A stretch of DNA of 23,262 nt from a virus (IMGVR_UViG_3300044638_006031:1-23262); one strand, 5' to 3'. Positions 15,107-22,526 are shown, numbered from the stretch's first letter. Notes: generated by a model from the sequence alone, not told the origin. Numbers and translations are program-made.

Positions 15107-15395
15107 AATTAATAAATTTGTTAGAGTATTCTAAAAGTTCTTGAGAATTAGTCAAGATATAATCAAAGCGAGATTCTACTTCGGCAAGATTCTGTAATGC
15201 AAATTCAGTCATCACAGGATCATCTATGAAGGCTAAAGTTGTTTTAGTCTTATCTTTGCTATAGAGAAATACGGCTTCATCTATACCTCTACCCCAGTAA
15301 ACCTCTACTGGCTTGGTAACATTTCTCTTATTTAAAAACTTGTAAACGACATCTTTTATGTCGAGGGGCATATAATCTTCATTACAAATATACAT
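15087..15395 (-). CDS. Small protein, possible orphan N-terminal domain of a glycosyltransferase
   Basis: A 102-aa product with no firm family match. Its second half (TLAFIDDPVM, a 15-residue helix, then RFDYILTNSQELLEYSNKFIN) has the same arrangement as the N-terminal acceptor domain of the GT10 enzyme in this window (LLYLIECPEI, helix, ADMIFTYCKDY...). It stops just where the catalytic half would begin. It could therefore be a remnant or a free-standing domain of a GT-B transferase, or an unrelated small protein. The start is fixed by a TAATG overlap with the regA stop (15393-15397), and its 3' end overlaps the GT25 gene by 20 bp. Confidence 0.5.
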   Translation of the reverse strand: MYICNEDYMPLDIKDVVYKFLNKRNVTKPVEVYWGRGIDEAVFLYSKDKTKTTLAFIDDPVMTEFALQNLAEVESRFDYILTNSQELLEYSNKFINYENRSS

Positions 15396-15805
15396 TATTT
15401 TTTACCGATATGATATTTTTGAATTAAAGTCCAATCCTTCTTTTCCGAATGGGGAAGAATCTTAATTTGATTAATCCCTAACTGTGGTTCTTTGTATTTA
15501 TCTGGGTTTGTGGGCTGAATTAATCCCCATTCGGTAAGAAGTTTCACTATTACATTTCGTCTGCCAAGATCATTCTCATCCATATCGCTCTTCAAGCCAT
15601 CAAGAACAAACATCTCCTTGAAGTGCATGATTGCGTATCTTCCTCTCTTGTGCAGAATATGACATGATTGATAAAGCTTCTTTTCTTGCTTGGAAGAAAC
15701 GCCTAACCTAGTTAGTGTTTCCTTTACCTTTAAAAAGTCTTGTTCCGACTTTAGCTTTACTTCTACGCCTAAACCTTGAAAAATATCCTCGTCAATTTGG
15801 CTCAT
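15395..15805 (-). CDS. regA: RegA translational repressor
   Basis: RNA-binding repressor that blocks ribosome binding on early mRNAs in T4, including those of the clamp-loader genes and its own. The match is strong: FLKVKETLTRLG, LYQSCHILHKRGRYAIMHFKEMFVLDG, a LLTEWGLI helix, and DWTLIQKYHIG near the C-terminus, all in the T4 order. Length is 136 aa from the ATG at 15805 (T4 RegA is 122). The frame extends to a TTG at 15820, but GGAG (15814-15811) sits 5 nt before the ATG at 15805 and lies inside that extension, so the ATG is preferred. In T4, regA is followed by DNA polymerase gene 43; here a glycan cassette takes that place. Confidence 0.93.
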   Translation of the reverse strand: MSQIDEDIFQGLGVEVKLKSEQDFLKVKETLTRLGVSSKQEKKLYQSCHILHKRGRYAIMHFKEMFVLDGLKSDMDENDLGRRNVIVKLLTEWGLIQPTNPDKYKEPQLGINQIKILPHSEKKDWTLIQKYHIGKK

Positions 15806-15823
15806 AATATCTCCATACAAGGA

Positions 15824-15831
15824 TATTTATT
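15824..15831 (-). promoter_or_regulatory. Late-promoter-like box (AATAAATA) before regA
   Basis: Minus-strand AATAAATA, 7/8 to the T4 late consensus, overlaps the gp62 stop. Transcription from it would give a leader of roughly 12 nt containing the regA GGAG. RegA is not a classical late gene in T4, so this may be a chance match in AT-rich sequence. Confidence 0.3.
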
Positions 15832-16198
15832 AAATTTTAAATGTTTCTACATGCTTTACAATAGCATCCTTTTGGTCCTGGGTCAAAAGAACCTCATATT
15901 CACATGCTTTACGATAGGAGACATCGTAATACTTGATAATAGCCTGAATTACATCACTCTTGTCTTTCTTGGCCCATCCGCTGAACCGCTTTCGCTTACG
16001 GACAGCCAATCTGTAGTAATCGTACTGCATTCTCTTGTCTAGGAATGGGTACTTGTTCATTTCATTGGCATAGGCCACGGTATCCATAAAATAAGAGAGA
16101 GACTTGTTAACTATAAAAGGAACATAATCCCGACCATCTTGGTCGAGAATATCTTCTTTAGTATAGTTGATGGATTCTAGAACCTTCCCTAGATTCAT
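15830..16198 (-). CDS. 62: Clamp loader small subunit gp62
   Basis: With gp44 it forms the ATP-driven loader that opens the gp45 ring and places it at primer-template junctions. The 122-aa product is shorter than T4 gp62 (187 aa), as is common in marine relatives. The family signature is clear: PFIVNKSLSYFMDTVAYANEMN (27-48), FLDKRMQYDYYRLAVRKRKRFSGWAKK (52-78), then a small C-terminal helical region. Position right after gene 44 (4-bp ATGA overlap) and before regA is the conserved T4 order. Start ATG at 16198 set by that overlap. Confidence 0.9.
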   Translation of the reverse strand: MNLGKVLESINYTKEDILDQDGRDYVPFIVNKSLSYFMDTVAYANEMNKYPFLDKRMQYDYYRLAVRKRKRFSGWAKKDKSDVIQAIIKYYDVSYRKACEYEVLLTQDQKDAIVKHVETFKI

Positions 16199-17145
16199 TT
16201 GCTGATACCCTTAAACTCGCAGTTCATCATGATTTCCACCATCATAGCTGTGAGATTGATCTCTTGATCAGCTACGAAAGCAGACTTATATTGATACTCA
16301 GCAATGATGGTAATTGCTTGCGGAATGCTGCTTGGGACTAGCATCTCCTGTAGATTGTCGTAGATCTTACGGAAGATATCAGTGCTATTATCCAGATTCT
16401 TTACGATCCATTCACGAACAGACTTGAAGTTCTTTTGTGCCATGAAAGCAATTAGCTTGGCAACATCAACATCCTTGACTTCAGAGAGAATTCCAATGTC
16501 GATCTTTCCAGACACAGAATACCGCTGAAGTTCATTGATGATTCGCCTGAAATCCGGGAAATGCTTGATTACAAGTTGTCTAACTGCATCGTTATTGTGT
16601 TCGATATTTTCAGCAGTTAGAATTTTGCAAGCTCGCTTGTACATTTCAAGACCAAGCGTGGAGTTTTCTCCTGTTTGAATATTGAAGTTGATCTCTGTGC
16701 AGCGAGAGTGAAGAGGTTCAATGATTCGATACTTCCAGTTACAGGTCATGATGAATCGGCAGTTGGCTGCAAATTCCTCAATGGCCCCACGCAAAGCAGG
16801 CTGAATGCTCTGGGCATTGGAGTAATCGAACTCGTCCAGAATCACTACCTTTTTGGCACTGGTCAATGATACAGTGCTAGCAAAGCCACGAATCTTTGTT
16901 CGCAGAGTATCGATATTACCATCTTCTGAGCAGTTGATAAGAATATAATCGCAGCCTAGATCATTGCAGAGAGCCTTGGCAACGGTAGTCTTACCGCACC
17001 CAGGCTTACCGACAAACATCATGTTCTGCAATTCACCACCCTTAATCATTTCGCTAAAGGTGGCTTTTAGTTCTTTTGGAAGAACACAATCAGATAGCGT
17101 CTGGGGTCGATACTTCTCGACCCACAGGTACTGGTCAGTTGTCAT
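16195..17145 (-). CDS. 44: Clamp loader large subunit gp44 (AAA+ ATPase)
   Basis: A 316-aa AAA+ protein (T4 gp44 is 319). Residues 8-14 (WVEKYRP) are the entry motif of clamp-loader ATPases. Walker A GKPGCGKT is at 46-53, Walker B VILDEFD at 101-107, sensor 1 around TCN (134-136), and SRC (147-149) supplies the arginine finger in trans. A C-terminal collar domain follows. It forms the gp44(4)-gp62(1) loader that acts on gp45. The start ATG (17145) lies 2 nt after the gp45 stop. This block is the most GC-rich of the window, consistent with a vertically inherited core. Confidence 0.96.
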   Translation of the reverse strand: MTTDQYLWVEKYRPQTLSDCVLPKELKATFSEMIKGGELQNMMFVGKPGCGKTTVAKALCNDLGCDYILINCSEDGNIDTLRTKIRGFASTVSLTSAKKVVILDEFDYSNAQSIQPALRGAIEEFAANCRFIMTCNWKYRIIEPLHSRCTEINFNIQTGENSTLGLEMYKRACKILTAENIEHNNDAVRQLVIKHFPDFRRIINELQRYSVSGKIDIGILSEVKDVDVAKLIAFMAQKNFKSVREWIVKNLDNSTDIFRKIYDNLQEMLVPSSIPQAITIIAEYQYKSAFVADQEINLTAMMVEIMMNCEFKGISK

Positions 17146-17147
17146 GA

Positions 17148-17858
17148 TTAGCTCCCGCTATTGCTGCTAGATTCCAGAGCGATCCAATAGGTAAGATTTA
17201 GATTCTTTGAAGTAAACTTGCTGATAACCTTGCTTCCGATTTGGACATCGTAAGAACCAGGGATCATCTTGAGGTTTTCCATCTTTAGACGGAACTCAAA
17301 ATCATCATCAAAATCCGAGTCTAGGCAGTCTTCGGTGCTCCCAAGGCTAATTGAGTAGGTATTTGTCGTGTTGTCCTTGACATCACAGACCTTGGCAAAT
17401 ACCTCCCCGTCCTCAGCATAGATCGACATATCAGCGACCTGAAGGACTCCAGAAGCCTTCTGAAGCTCGTTCAGCTTCTTGTCCGAGAGGTTGAACTCTA
17501 GGACCACAGAAGGCATCGTAAGGGCTTTTGGCGGGTTGCTGGTGATCAGCTTTGGCTCACAGTAGAAGTACTTGACTGAAGATCCGGTATCGTTTGAAAT
17601 TTCAAGGTACTTATCGTGGAACTCCAGTTCCGGGTTTTCAAATAGCGACAGAATACCTAGGAACTGGGATAGATCCCAGATACCGAATTCCTGATCAAAT
17701 GTCTCCTCTACCGTGGCTTCGGCCACGATATTCTTATAAGAAGACATTGTCGCAAGCTTGTTTCCGGGACGGATCAGTAGATTGCTATTGATCGTTGAGA
17801 AGTTCTTCAGGATCTGAAGAGTGGGCTTGCTGAGAGTTAGTTTGGATGTAGTTTTCAT
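17148..17858 (-). CDS. 45: Sliding clamp gp45 (DNA polymerase processivity factor)
   Basis: A 236-aa homologue of T4 gp45 (228 aa), which forms a trimeric ring around DNA, tethers the polymerase, and in T4 also activates late transcription together with gp55 and gp33. The N-terminus (LTLSKPTLQILKNFSTINSNLLIRPGNKL) and the two-domain beta-rich layout agree with the clamp family, as does its position directly before 44 and 62. AAAGGT (17876-17871) about 12 nt before the ATG is a plausible but distant ribosome binding site. A 21-nt gap separates it from the 53-aa gene upstream. Confidence 0.93.
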   Translation of the reverse strand: MKTTSKLTLSKPTLQILKNFSTINSNLLIRPGNKLATMSSYKNIVAEATVEETFDQEFGIWDLSQFLGILSLFENPELEFHDKYLEISNDTGSSVKYFYCEPKLITSNPPKALTMPSVVLEFNLSDKKLNELQKASGVLQVADMSIYAEDGEVFAKVCDVKDNTTNTYSISLGSTEDCLDSDFDDDFEFRLKMENLKMIPGSYDVQIGSKVISKFTSKNLNLTYWIALESSSNSGS

Positions 17859-17879
17859 AATATAAAATTCACCTTTCGA

Positions 17880-18041
17880 TCAGGTATTGTCCTGCAAATA
17901 GTCGTAAAAGTCAAGGCTCCCGTCACGCAAATCATGCATCAATTTCTTCGTGGCGTGACGCAAATCACGAAGTTTTTTCTTTCTAAAGAATCTTGCGAGT
18001 TTTCTGGCCCGAATGATTTTCCAAAGTGGATGTTTTTTCAT
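17880..18041 (-). CDS. 53-aa highly basic protein between genes 46 and 45
   Basis: A short gene filling the otherwise empty 179-nt space before gene 45. Its ATG (18041-18039) overlaps the TGA of the 101-aa gene as ATGA, and the frame runs 53 codons to TGA at 17880. The product is strongly basic in the first two thirds (ARKLARFFRKKKLRDLRHA) and acidic-aromatic at the end (DFYDYLQDN). It contains an 11-residue internal duplication around RDLRHATKKL / HDLRDGSL, which at DNA level is GTCACGCAAATCA (17922-17934) against GTGACGCAAATCA (17955-17967). T4 also has small genes (45.1, 45.2) here, but I see no match. A nucleic-acid-binding role is possible but unproven. Confidence 0.62.
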   Translation of the reverse strand: MKKHPLWKIIRARKLARFFRKKKLRDLRHATKKLMHDLRDGSLDFYDYLQDNT

Positions 18042-18343
18042 AAGATACCTACCCAAGAATACGAGTTGCCGTCGTAGATATACTCATACAACATACCATT
18101 CGTTGTATTGAGCCATCTTTGACCAACAACTGGTTCGTAAGGGGCAGACCCTCCTGTATGTACTCCAGCAGAGTTCAAGAGCTTCCAACCCCTTTTTTCG
18201 CCATGCTCAGGAGAAAATCCGCTTGTCTCAAAAGATGCAACAAAATATTTGCCCTCTTTTTCAACAATATCTCCCTCGCCGTATACCTTGAGTGTACCGT
18301 CTGGGTTTGAAATTTTAAATTTTCCAATAAAATTCAAACTCAT
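18038..18343 (-). CDS. 101-aa protein with fibre-type C-terminal motif
   Basis: Two modules are visible. Residues about 20-55 (YGEGDIVEKEGKYFVASF..., then RGWKLL) resemble the short sugar-binding-like repeats with a 'GDIV...G..Y.A....G....W' layout found in phage structural proteins and in CBM5/12-type domains. Residues 64-97 (GGSAPYEPVVGQRWLNTTNG, Y.Y..DG...WV) match the module that ends the collagen-like fibre of this window ([18 protein letters not shown]). A structural or fibre-associated protein placed between gp46 and gp45 is out of character for the replication block. The start is set by a TAATG overlap with the gp46 stop. Function is inferred only from the motif. Confidence 0.62.
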   Translation of the reverse strand: MSLNFIGKFKISNPDGTLKVYGEGDIVEKEGKYFVASFETSGFSPEHGEKRGWKLLNSAGVHTGGSAPYEPVVGQRWLNTTNGMLYEYIYDGNSYSWVGIL

Positions 18344-20058
18344 TAGTTTTGTACCAGTTTGCTAAAATTGTTTTTCTTTTCTAGAGTAACCGTATTCTTG
18401 AACTTGTCGTGTAGTTGATCTGTCTTGTGGCTGATTACAAAGACATTACAACCCTTCTTCAGGCCGTTGAGCAACTTCATAAGTTCATCGGTTCCGATAG
18501 AATCCAGCGAAGAATCAAATACTTCGTCAAGGATGAGTAGGTTGCAGTGAAGACTGTTCTTCATTCTTGCAACTTCTCGCCATGCTAGGAGCAGAGAAAT
18601 GTCGATTCTCATCTTTTCTCCTTCACTGAAACTCAAATACGAAAATTCGTCACGATGCCTACTTTCAATCTTTTCGTTAAATTCACCGTCAAGATTGAAC
18701 TTCACAAAGAATCCCATATTACTGAGGTTCTTATTCACTAACTTATTTATAATCGGAAGATAGTGATTTATAATCTTTCCCTTGATTCCACTATCTTTCA
18801 AGAGATCCACTACAAGTTCGTGATCATTTTGCTGTTTTTCAAGAGAAATCAAAGCAGTTTCTTTTACTTTCTTCTCAATTTTAACAGATTCTAACTGTTC
18901 TTTTGTAGAAGATATCTGATCTTCGTTGACGGAATGCTTATCAGCCTCATATCCTGCCTTTACCTTTTCTAGGCTAGCCACTTCTCGTTCAAGTGACTTG
19001 ACCTCTCTAACAAGTTCTTTGATTCGCTCTTGAACCTCTTTGCTCTTAGTTAAAATATCGTTATGCCAAGCTATTGAATTAATAATCTCTTCTGCATTGG
19101 TTCCTAGTTTGGCTAGTTTATTCTTCTTAGCCGAAACAATAGAACATTTATGGGATTCTTCAATGGCTTGCTTACAAGTTGGACAAGTCTCATTATTATT
19201 AAAGAATTCTAGTTCTTCATTTATGGTATTGATATTAACAGTAAGATCGGCCTTCTTCTCTCTCAAAAGAGCCAAATCTTCGTCTGTAATCTTATATTGT
19301 TCTAGCTTCTTACCTTCCTGAAGAATTTCTTTGTTTAAAATTTTAATTTTTCGTTTAGATCCATCAATCTCTTCAGTCGCCTCTTTAATTTTATTTTCCA
19401 ACATTTCAAGGCTCTTCTCCATGTTGGATTGTAAATTTTTGAGATTAGTTTCATAAAGTTTTATCTTTTCGTCTATAACTCTTTGGTCAAGCTTATTAAT
19501 CTTAATGCTCTCCCTTATCTGTGAAAGCTTGCCTTTTAGTATCAAGTTCATTGACGAGAAGACATCAATATCTAGGATTGTTTCAATGACCTGGCGGCGA
19601 TCAGCCGGGGGTAATTCCATAAAAGGAACAAACGAAGACTTACCAAGAATAATGACTTGCATGAAAGTCTTTCTGTTCATCTTGAGGATCTGATTCTCAA
19701 GCATGTCTTGGTAATCTTTAGTCTTGGCTGCTTGCTCTATCATCTCCCCATTCTTATAGATCTCAAAGACCTTTGGGGCAAGGCCACGGCGAATCATGTA
19801 CTCAGTCTTGTTGATCTCAAACTCTAGTTCGACTAGGCACTTACCTTTATTTACGCTATTTACAAGTTGCGGTATATTAATGTTTCTAAACGGATTGCCG
19901 AAGAGGGCAAATGTGATGGCATCAAGAAACGCAAATGACTTACCGTTTCCGTTTGATCCGCTGACAAGAGTTGTTTGACTTTTCTGGAAATCAATCTCAG
20001 AAAAGGTGTTTCCAAATGAGCCGAAATTCTTGAATTTAATCTTTTTAAAGTTAATCAT
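18343..20058 (-). CDS. 46: Recombination exonuclease subunit gp46 (SbcC/Rad50-like)
   Basis: A 571-aa SMC-type ATPase (T4 gp46 is 560) that pairs with gp47 to resect DNA ends for recombination-dependent replication and to degrade host DNA. Walker A GSNGNGKS is at 34-41. A long coiled coil runs from about 180 to 405, broken by the zinc hook CPTC (292-295). The ABC signature SFSEGEKMR is at 476-484, Walker B LLILDE at 507-512, and the H-loop ISHK at 542-545. All catalytic elements are intact. Its ATG lies 8 bp inside the end of gene 47, the usual T4 coupling. Confidence 0.96.
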   Translation of the reverse strand: MINFKKIKFKNFGSFGNTFSEIDFQKSQTTLVSGSNGNGKSFAFLDAITFALFGNPFRNINIPQLVNSVNKGKCLVELEFEINKTEYMIRRGLAPKVFEIYKNGEMIEQAAKTKDYQDMLENQILKMNRKTFMQVIILGKSSFVPFMELPPADRRQVIETILDIDVFSSMNLILKGKLSQIRESIKINKLDQRVIDEKIKLYETNLKNLQSNMEKSLEMLENKIKEATEEIDGSKRKIKILNKEILQEGKKLEQYKITDEDLALLREKKADLTVNINTINEELEFFNNNETCPTCKQAIEESHKCSIVSAKKNKLAKLGTNAEEIINSIAWHNDILTKSKEVQERIKELVREVKSLEREVASLEKVKAGYEADKHSVNEDQISSTKEQLESVKIEKKVKETALISLEKQQNDHELVVDLLKDSGIKGKIINHYLPIINKLVNKNLSNMGFFVKFNLDGEFNEKIESRHRDEFSYLSFSEGEKMRIDISLLLAWREVARMKNSLHCNLLILDEVFDSSLDSIGTDELMKLLNGLKKGCNVFVISHKTDQLHDKFKNTVTLEKKNNFSKLVQN

Positions 20059-21103
20059 CTATAGTAAGGGATTCTTGATAAAGATCTTTAATGATGTTCT
20101 TGATATCGTCTTTGTTCGTGATCTCGGATAGATCATCTATCTCTTTGCAGATCATCGTTATTGTATCCATATTCATATCAATATCAATAGACGAATAATT
20201 TATTTCAATTTCTTCATCTACGACCGTCACATCATACGGCTTGGCTTCATTCAGCTTTGTCATGAACTTTTCGTAAAAGACTGGCTTGTTTCTTCTCTGG
20301 ACAATCAGTCTTACATACTTATCCTTGAAACTAGGAAAGTCAAGTTTCTCAAGTTCATCGGATAGAGAATCGTCATAAACGATTCTATGAAACAGCTCTT
20401 CTGTGTTTTGGATAAATTCTAGATCTCTAGTCTTGGTATCGAAGACATGAAATCCTTTTCGTTCATTAACATCCGTGAAACCCATTTGATATTGAGTGCC
20501 AAGATATTCGATATTCTTATGTCTTGATTTTAGGTGGAAATGTCCAGACATAACAGTTTCAAACTTATCGAACATTTCTCTCTGAAGTCCAGTATCATGA
20601 TATACTCCACGAAGAACTTCAAATCCAACGATCTCAAAGTGACCTAATAAGATATGGGCCTTTGTGTTTTTTATGAACTCAACACAGGCATCCATGTTAT
20701 CTTCGCACATCCAAGGAACAGCACCGATAGAAACATCTGGATAGGCAAGTTCCTTTGGCTCGTTCACCACTTCAATATGAAAATACTTCTCAAGAAGTTC
20801 CTGTGGCGAATTGGTCTTATTTGTATTCCTGAAGTAGGTATCATGGTTGCCAATTATAATCTTCATTGACATACCCATCTTTTCCATAGGCTCAATAACT
20901 CTAGTACGAACCTGATTCAGGGTATTAAAATTAACATACTTACGACGATCAAAAAAATCTCCGAGATGAATTATATTTTCAATATTGTGTTTTACGCAAT
21001 ATGGAAAAAATTGCTTCTCAAAGAACTGAATAAAATGTTCTAATAGAACAGGAGAATCATTCTTTGCGCCGAAATGAGTATCGTTAATTATTGCAATTTT
21101 CAT
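20051..21103 (-). CDS. 47: Recombination nuclease subunit gp47 (SbcD/Mre11-like)
   Basis: A 350-aa metallophosphoesterase (T4 gp47 is 339), the nuclease partner of gp46. The metal-binding motifs are in order: NDTHFG (7-12, D8 and H10), HLGDFFDRR (46-54, D49), GNHD (85-88, N86 and H87), a LLGHFE segment and SGHFHLKS further on. The C-terminal part is the capping and gp46-binding region. The start ATG overlaps the gp55 stop by 4 bp. All metal ligands expected of Mre11-type enzymes are present. Confidence 0.95.
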   Translation of the reverse strand: MKIAIINDTHFGAKNDSPVLLEHFIQFFEKQFFPYCVKHNIENIIHLGDFFDRRKYVNFNTLNQVRTRVIEPMEKMGMSMKIIIGNHDTYFRNTNKTNSPQELLEKYFHIEVVNEPKELAYPDVSIGAVPWMCEDNMDACVEFIKNTKAHILLGHFEIVGFEVLRGVYHDTGLQREMFDKFETVMSGHFHLKSRHKNIEYLGTQYQMGFTDVNERKGFHVFDTKTRDLEFIQNTEELFHRIVYDDSLSDELEKLDFPSFKDKYVRLIVQRRNKPVFYEKFMTKLNEAKPYDVTVVDEEIEINYSSIDIDMNMDTITMICKEIDDLSEITNKDDIKNIIKDLYQESLTIDD

Positions 21104-21693
21104 TTACGCTTTTTCTTTTTCTTCTTTTTAATCTTCACATCTTCAAACTTAGTTACATCGTTTTCTGAAAGACTGAAAATTTCTCTGAAGCTAGCTGAAC
21201 TATCTTTTGCAAAATAATTTTCTTTAAACCATCGATGAAATTTTTCATCGGCATTATCTTCCATTATCTTATATTTGATATAAGACTGCTTCTTTTCTTT
21301 TTCTATGCGTCTTAGAAATGCAAAGTATATGATCTGCGTAAAATAAGAAAAGGGATTTTTTGATTTTTCTGGATCAAAATTGTGAGCATACATCAAGCAA
21401 TTTTCTACCCCATCACCAACCATCTCTTCTCTGTATGGATAGTTCATGAAATTCGGTCTATACGAAAGATGCTCTGCTATTTTTAGAAAAGATTCTGCTA
21501 TGTAATTTGATATTGGTGGTTTTTTGCGCCCAGAATCTTCAGCTGCGTTATATTTCTTTTTCCATTTTATCATCTCAGCCAAAAATTCTTTATTATCCAC
21601 ATAGTGGGAGGTTTCTTCCTCTTCTTCTACTATGGGTACTAAATCTGGCTCTATTATGTCATCTGATTCTTCTATTTTTTTCTTTTTTCTCAT
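21100..21693 (-). CDS. 55: Late-transcription sigma factor gp55
   Basis: A 197-aa homologue of T4 gp55 (185 aa), the sigma2-like factor that recognises TATAAATA-type late promoters when RNA polymerase is coupled to the gp45 clamp. The core signature is FDPEKSKNPFSYFTQIIYFAFLRRIEKEKKQ (106-136), preceded by a YIAESFLKIAEHLSYRPNF helix. Both ends are unusual: a basic-then-acidic N-terminal extension (KKKK, then EEEEE) and a C-terminus of seven consecutive lysines plus RK. In T4 the extreme C-terminus of gp55 contacts gp45, so the lysine tail deserves checking. The predicted promoter places +1 at the ATG. Confidence 0.93.
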   Translation of the reverse strand: MRKKKKIEESDDIIEPDLVPIVEEEEETSHYVDNKEFLAEMIKWKKKYNAAEDSGRKKPPISNYIAESFLKIAEHLSYRPNFMNYPYREEMVGDGVENCLMYAHNFDPEKSKNPFSYFTQIIYFAFLRRIEKEKKQSYIKYKIMEDNADEKFHRWFKENYFAKDSSASFREIFSLSENDVTKFEDVKIKKKKKKKRK

Positions 21694-21699
21694 TGCCCA

Positions 21700-21727
21700 A
21701 TAATATCATAAATCCAGAAAAAATCAA
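21700..21727 (-). promoter_or_regulatory. sigma70-like promoter for gene 55, predicted leaderless
   Basis: Minus strand TTGATT (21727-21722), 16-nt spacer, TATTAT (21705-21700), six bases, then the gp55 ATG (21693). The -10 box, spacer length and distance to the ATG are identical to the promoter before dut, although the rest of the sequence differs. No Shine-Dalgarno sequence precedes the ATG. Confidence 0.5.
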
Positions 21728-21748
21728 TTGACAAAATTTGGTTTTATC

Positions 21749-21802
21749 GATACACTTCGCTGTGTAGGCGATCAACAAGGGAATTTGTAACTAATTAGTT
21801 AC
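21749..21802. promoter_or_regulatory. Hairpin and 16-bp palindrome upstream of gene 55
   Basis: The 105-nt gap before gene 55 holds two symmetric elements. One is an imperfect stem: on the minus strand ATCG, CC, TACAC, a six-base loop, GTGTA, T, CGAT. The other is the perfect palindrome GTAACTAATTAGTTAC (21787-21802), which includes the stop codon of the Sm-like gene. Neither is followed by a T-run in the direction of transcription, so neither is a standard intrinsic terminator. They may be an operator, an RNA-processing site or a Rho-independent-like remnant; function is unknown. Confidence 0.4.
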
Positions 21803-22521
21803 TCTTTAGTATCATCAGATATATCATCGATATACTTACGAGGATCGTCAGGGAAGTCTTCTAAATTAATTCCCTTTCTCTTCATCTTTTCTTTTTCTTT
21901 ATCTGTGAGGAATTCCATTTCTGGAATTAAAAAATCTTCTTCCTCATCTTCATCTCGTAAAGAACCAAACCCATCAAAATCTAAAAGCCCATTTTCTATC
22001 ATATCTTGAAATACATCTGGAGGAATGGAAAAGAACATTCCTACATTTGTATTTGAATTCATAAAAGGAAATGGCATTGATGGTGGCTTTGCTAAAGGAT
22101 TTTTTGGTTCTGCTGTTTGAATATCACCTTCAATTATATCATCAAATAATGAATTCAGCATATCCTGCAATCCTTCTGGATTTTCCATTATCTCTTTTGT
22201 TTTTTCTTCTGCTTTCTTACGAGATTCTTTGTAGTTTTCTTCGGTCTTCAAAGATTTTTGATACAAAATAACTGTACTCTCAGATGGCATTAACACAGAA
22301 GCAATATGATCTCTTGGAAGATCAATATGTGTTTGGTCTGTAAATTCAAGCCAATTTCTTAGAAGTGTTATCTCTCTAGTTACTCCAAATGAGTCTGGAG
22401 ATATATGCGTCTTAATCACCATTGGTTTTAAGATGCTAATAGTAGAATCATTCTCCCCGGATAATAATCCGAGAACTTCTTCACCACTCCTCAGCTTAAA
22501 CAATCTGCAAGTAGTTTCCAT
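21799..22521 (-). CDS. Sm-like-domain conserved protein between uvsW and 55
   Basis: A 240-aa protein. Residues 1-95 look like the small beta-barrel (LSm-type) domain found in a conserved gene at this place in marine T4-like phages: CRLFKLRSGEEVLGLL, then a ILKPMVIKT strand, RNWLEFTDQ and a SVLMPSESTVILYQKSL strand. A charged helical linker and an acidic tail (DEDEEEDF, LTDKEKEKMKRKGINLEDFPDDPRKYIDD) follow. Function is not established; RNA binding is the family-level expectation of an Sm fold, not something shown here. Start ATG at 22521; AAGGA lies about 11 nt upstream, within a late-promoter-like GATAAATA context. Confidence 0.65.
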   Translation of the reverse strand: METTCRLFKLRSGEEVLGLLSGENDSTISILKPMVIKTHISPDSFGVTREITLLRNWLEFTDQTHIDLPRDHIASVLMPSESTVILYQKSLKTEENYKESRKKAEEKTKEIMENPEGLQDMLNSLFDDIIEGDIQTAEPKNPLAKPPSMPFPFMNSNTNVGMFFSIPPDVFQDMIENGLLDFDGFGSLRDEDEEEDFLIPEMEFLTDKEKEKMKRKGINLEDFPDDPRKYIDDISDDTKE

Positions 22522-22526
22522 ATGAC

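Noticed and set aside
15818-15820. TTG start for regA
   Set aside because: The GGAG ribosome binding site lies inside this extension and is correctly placed for the ATG at 15805.
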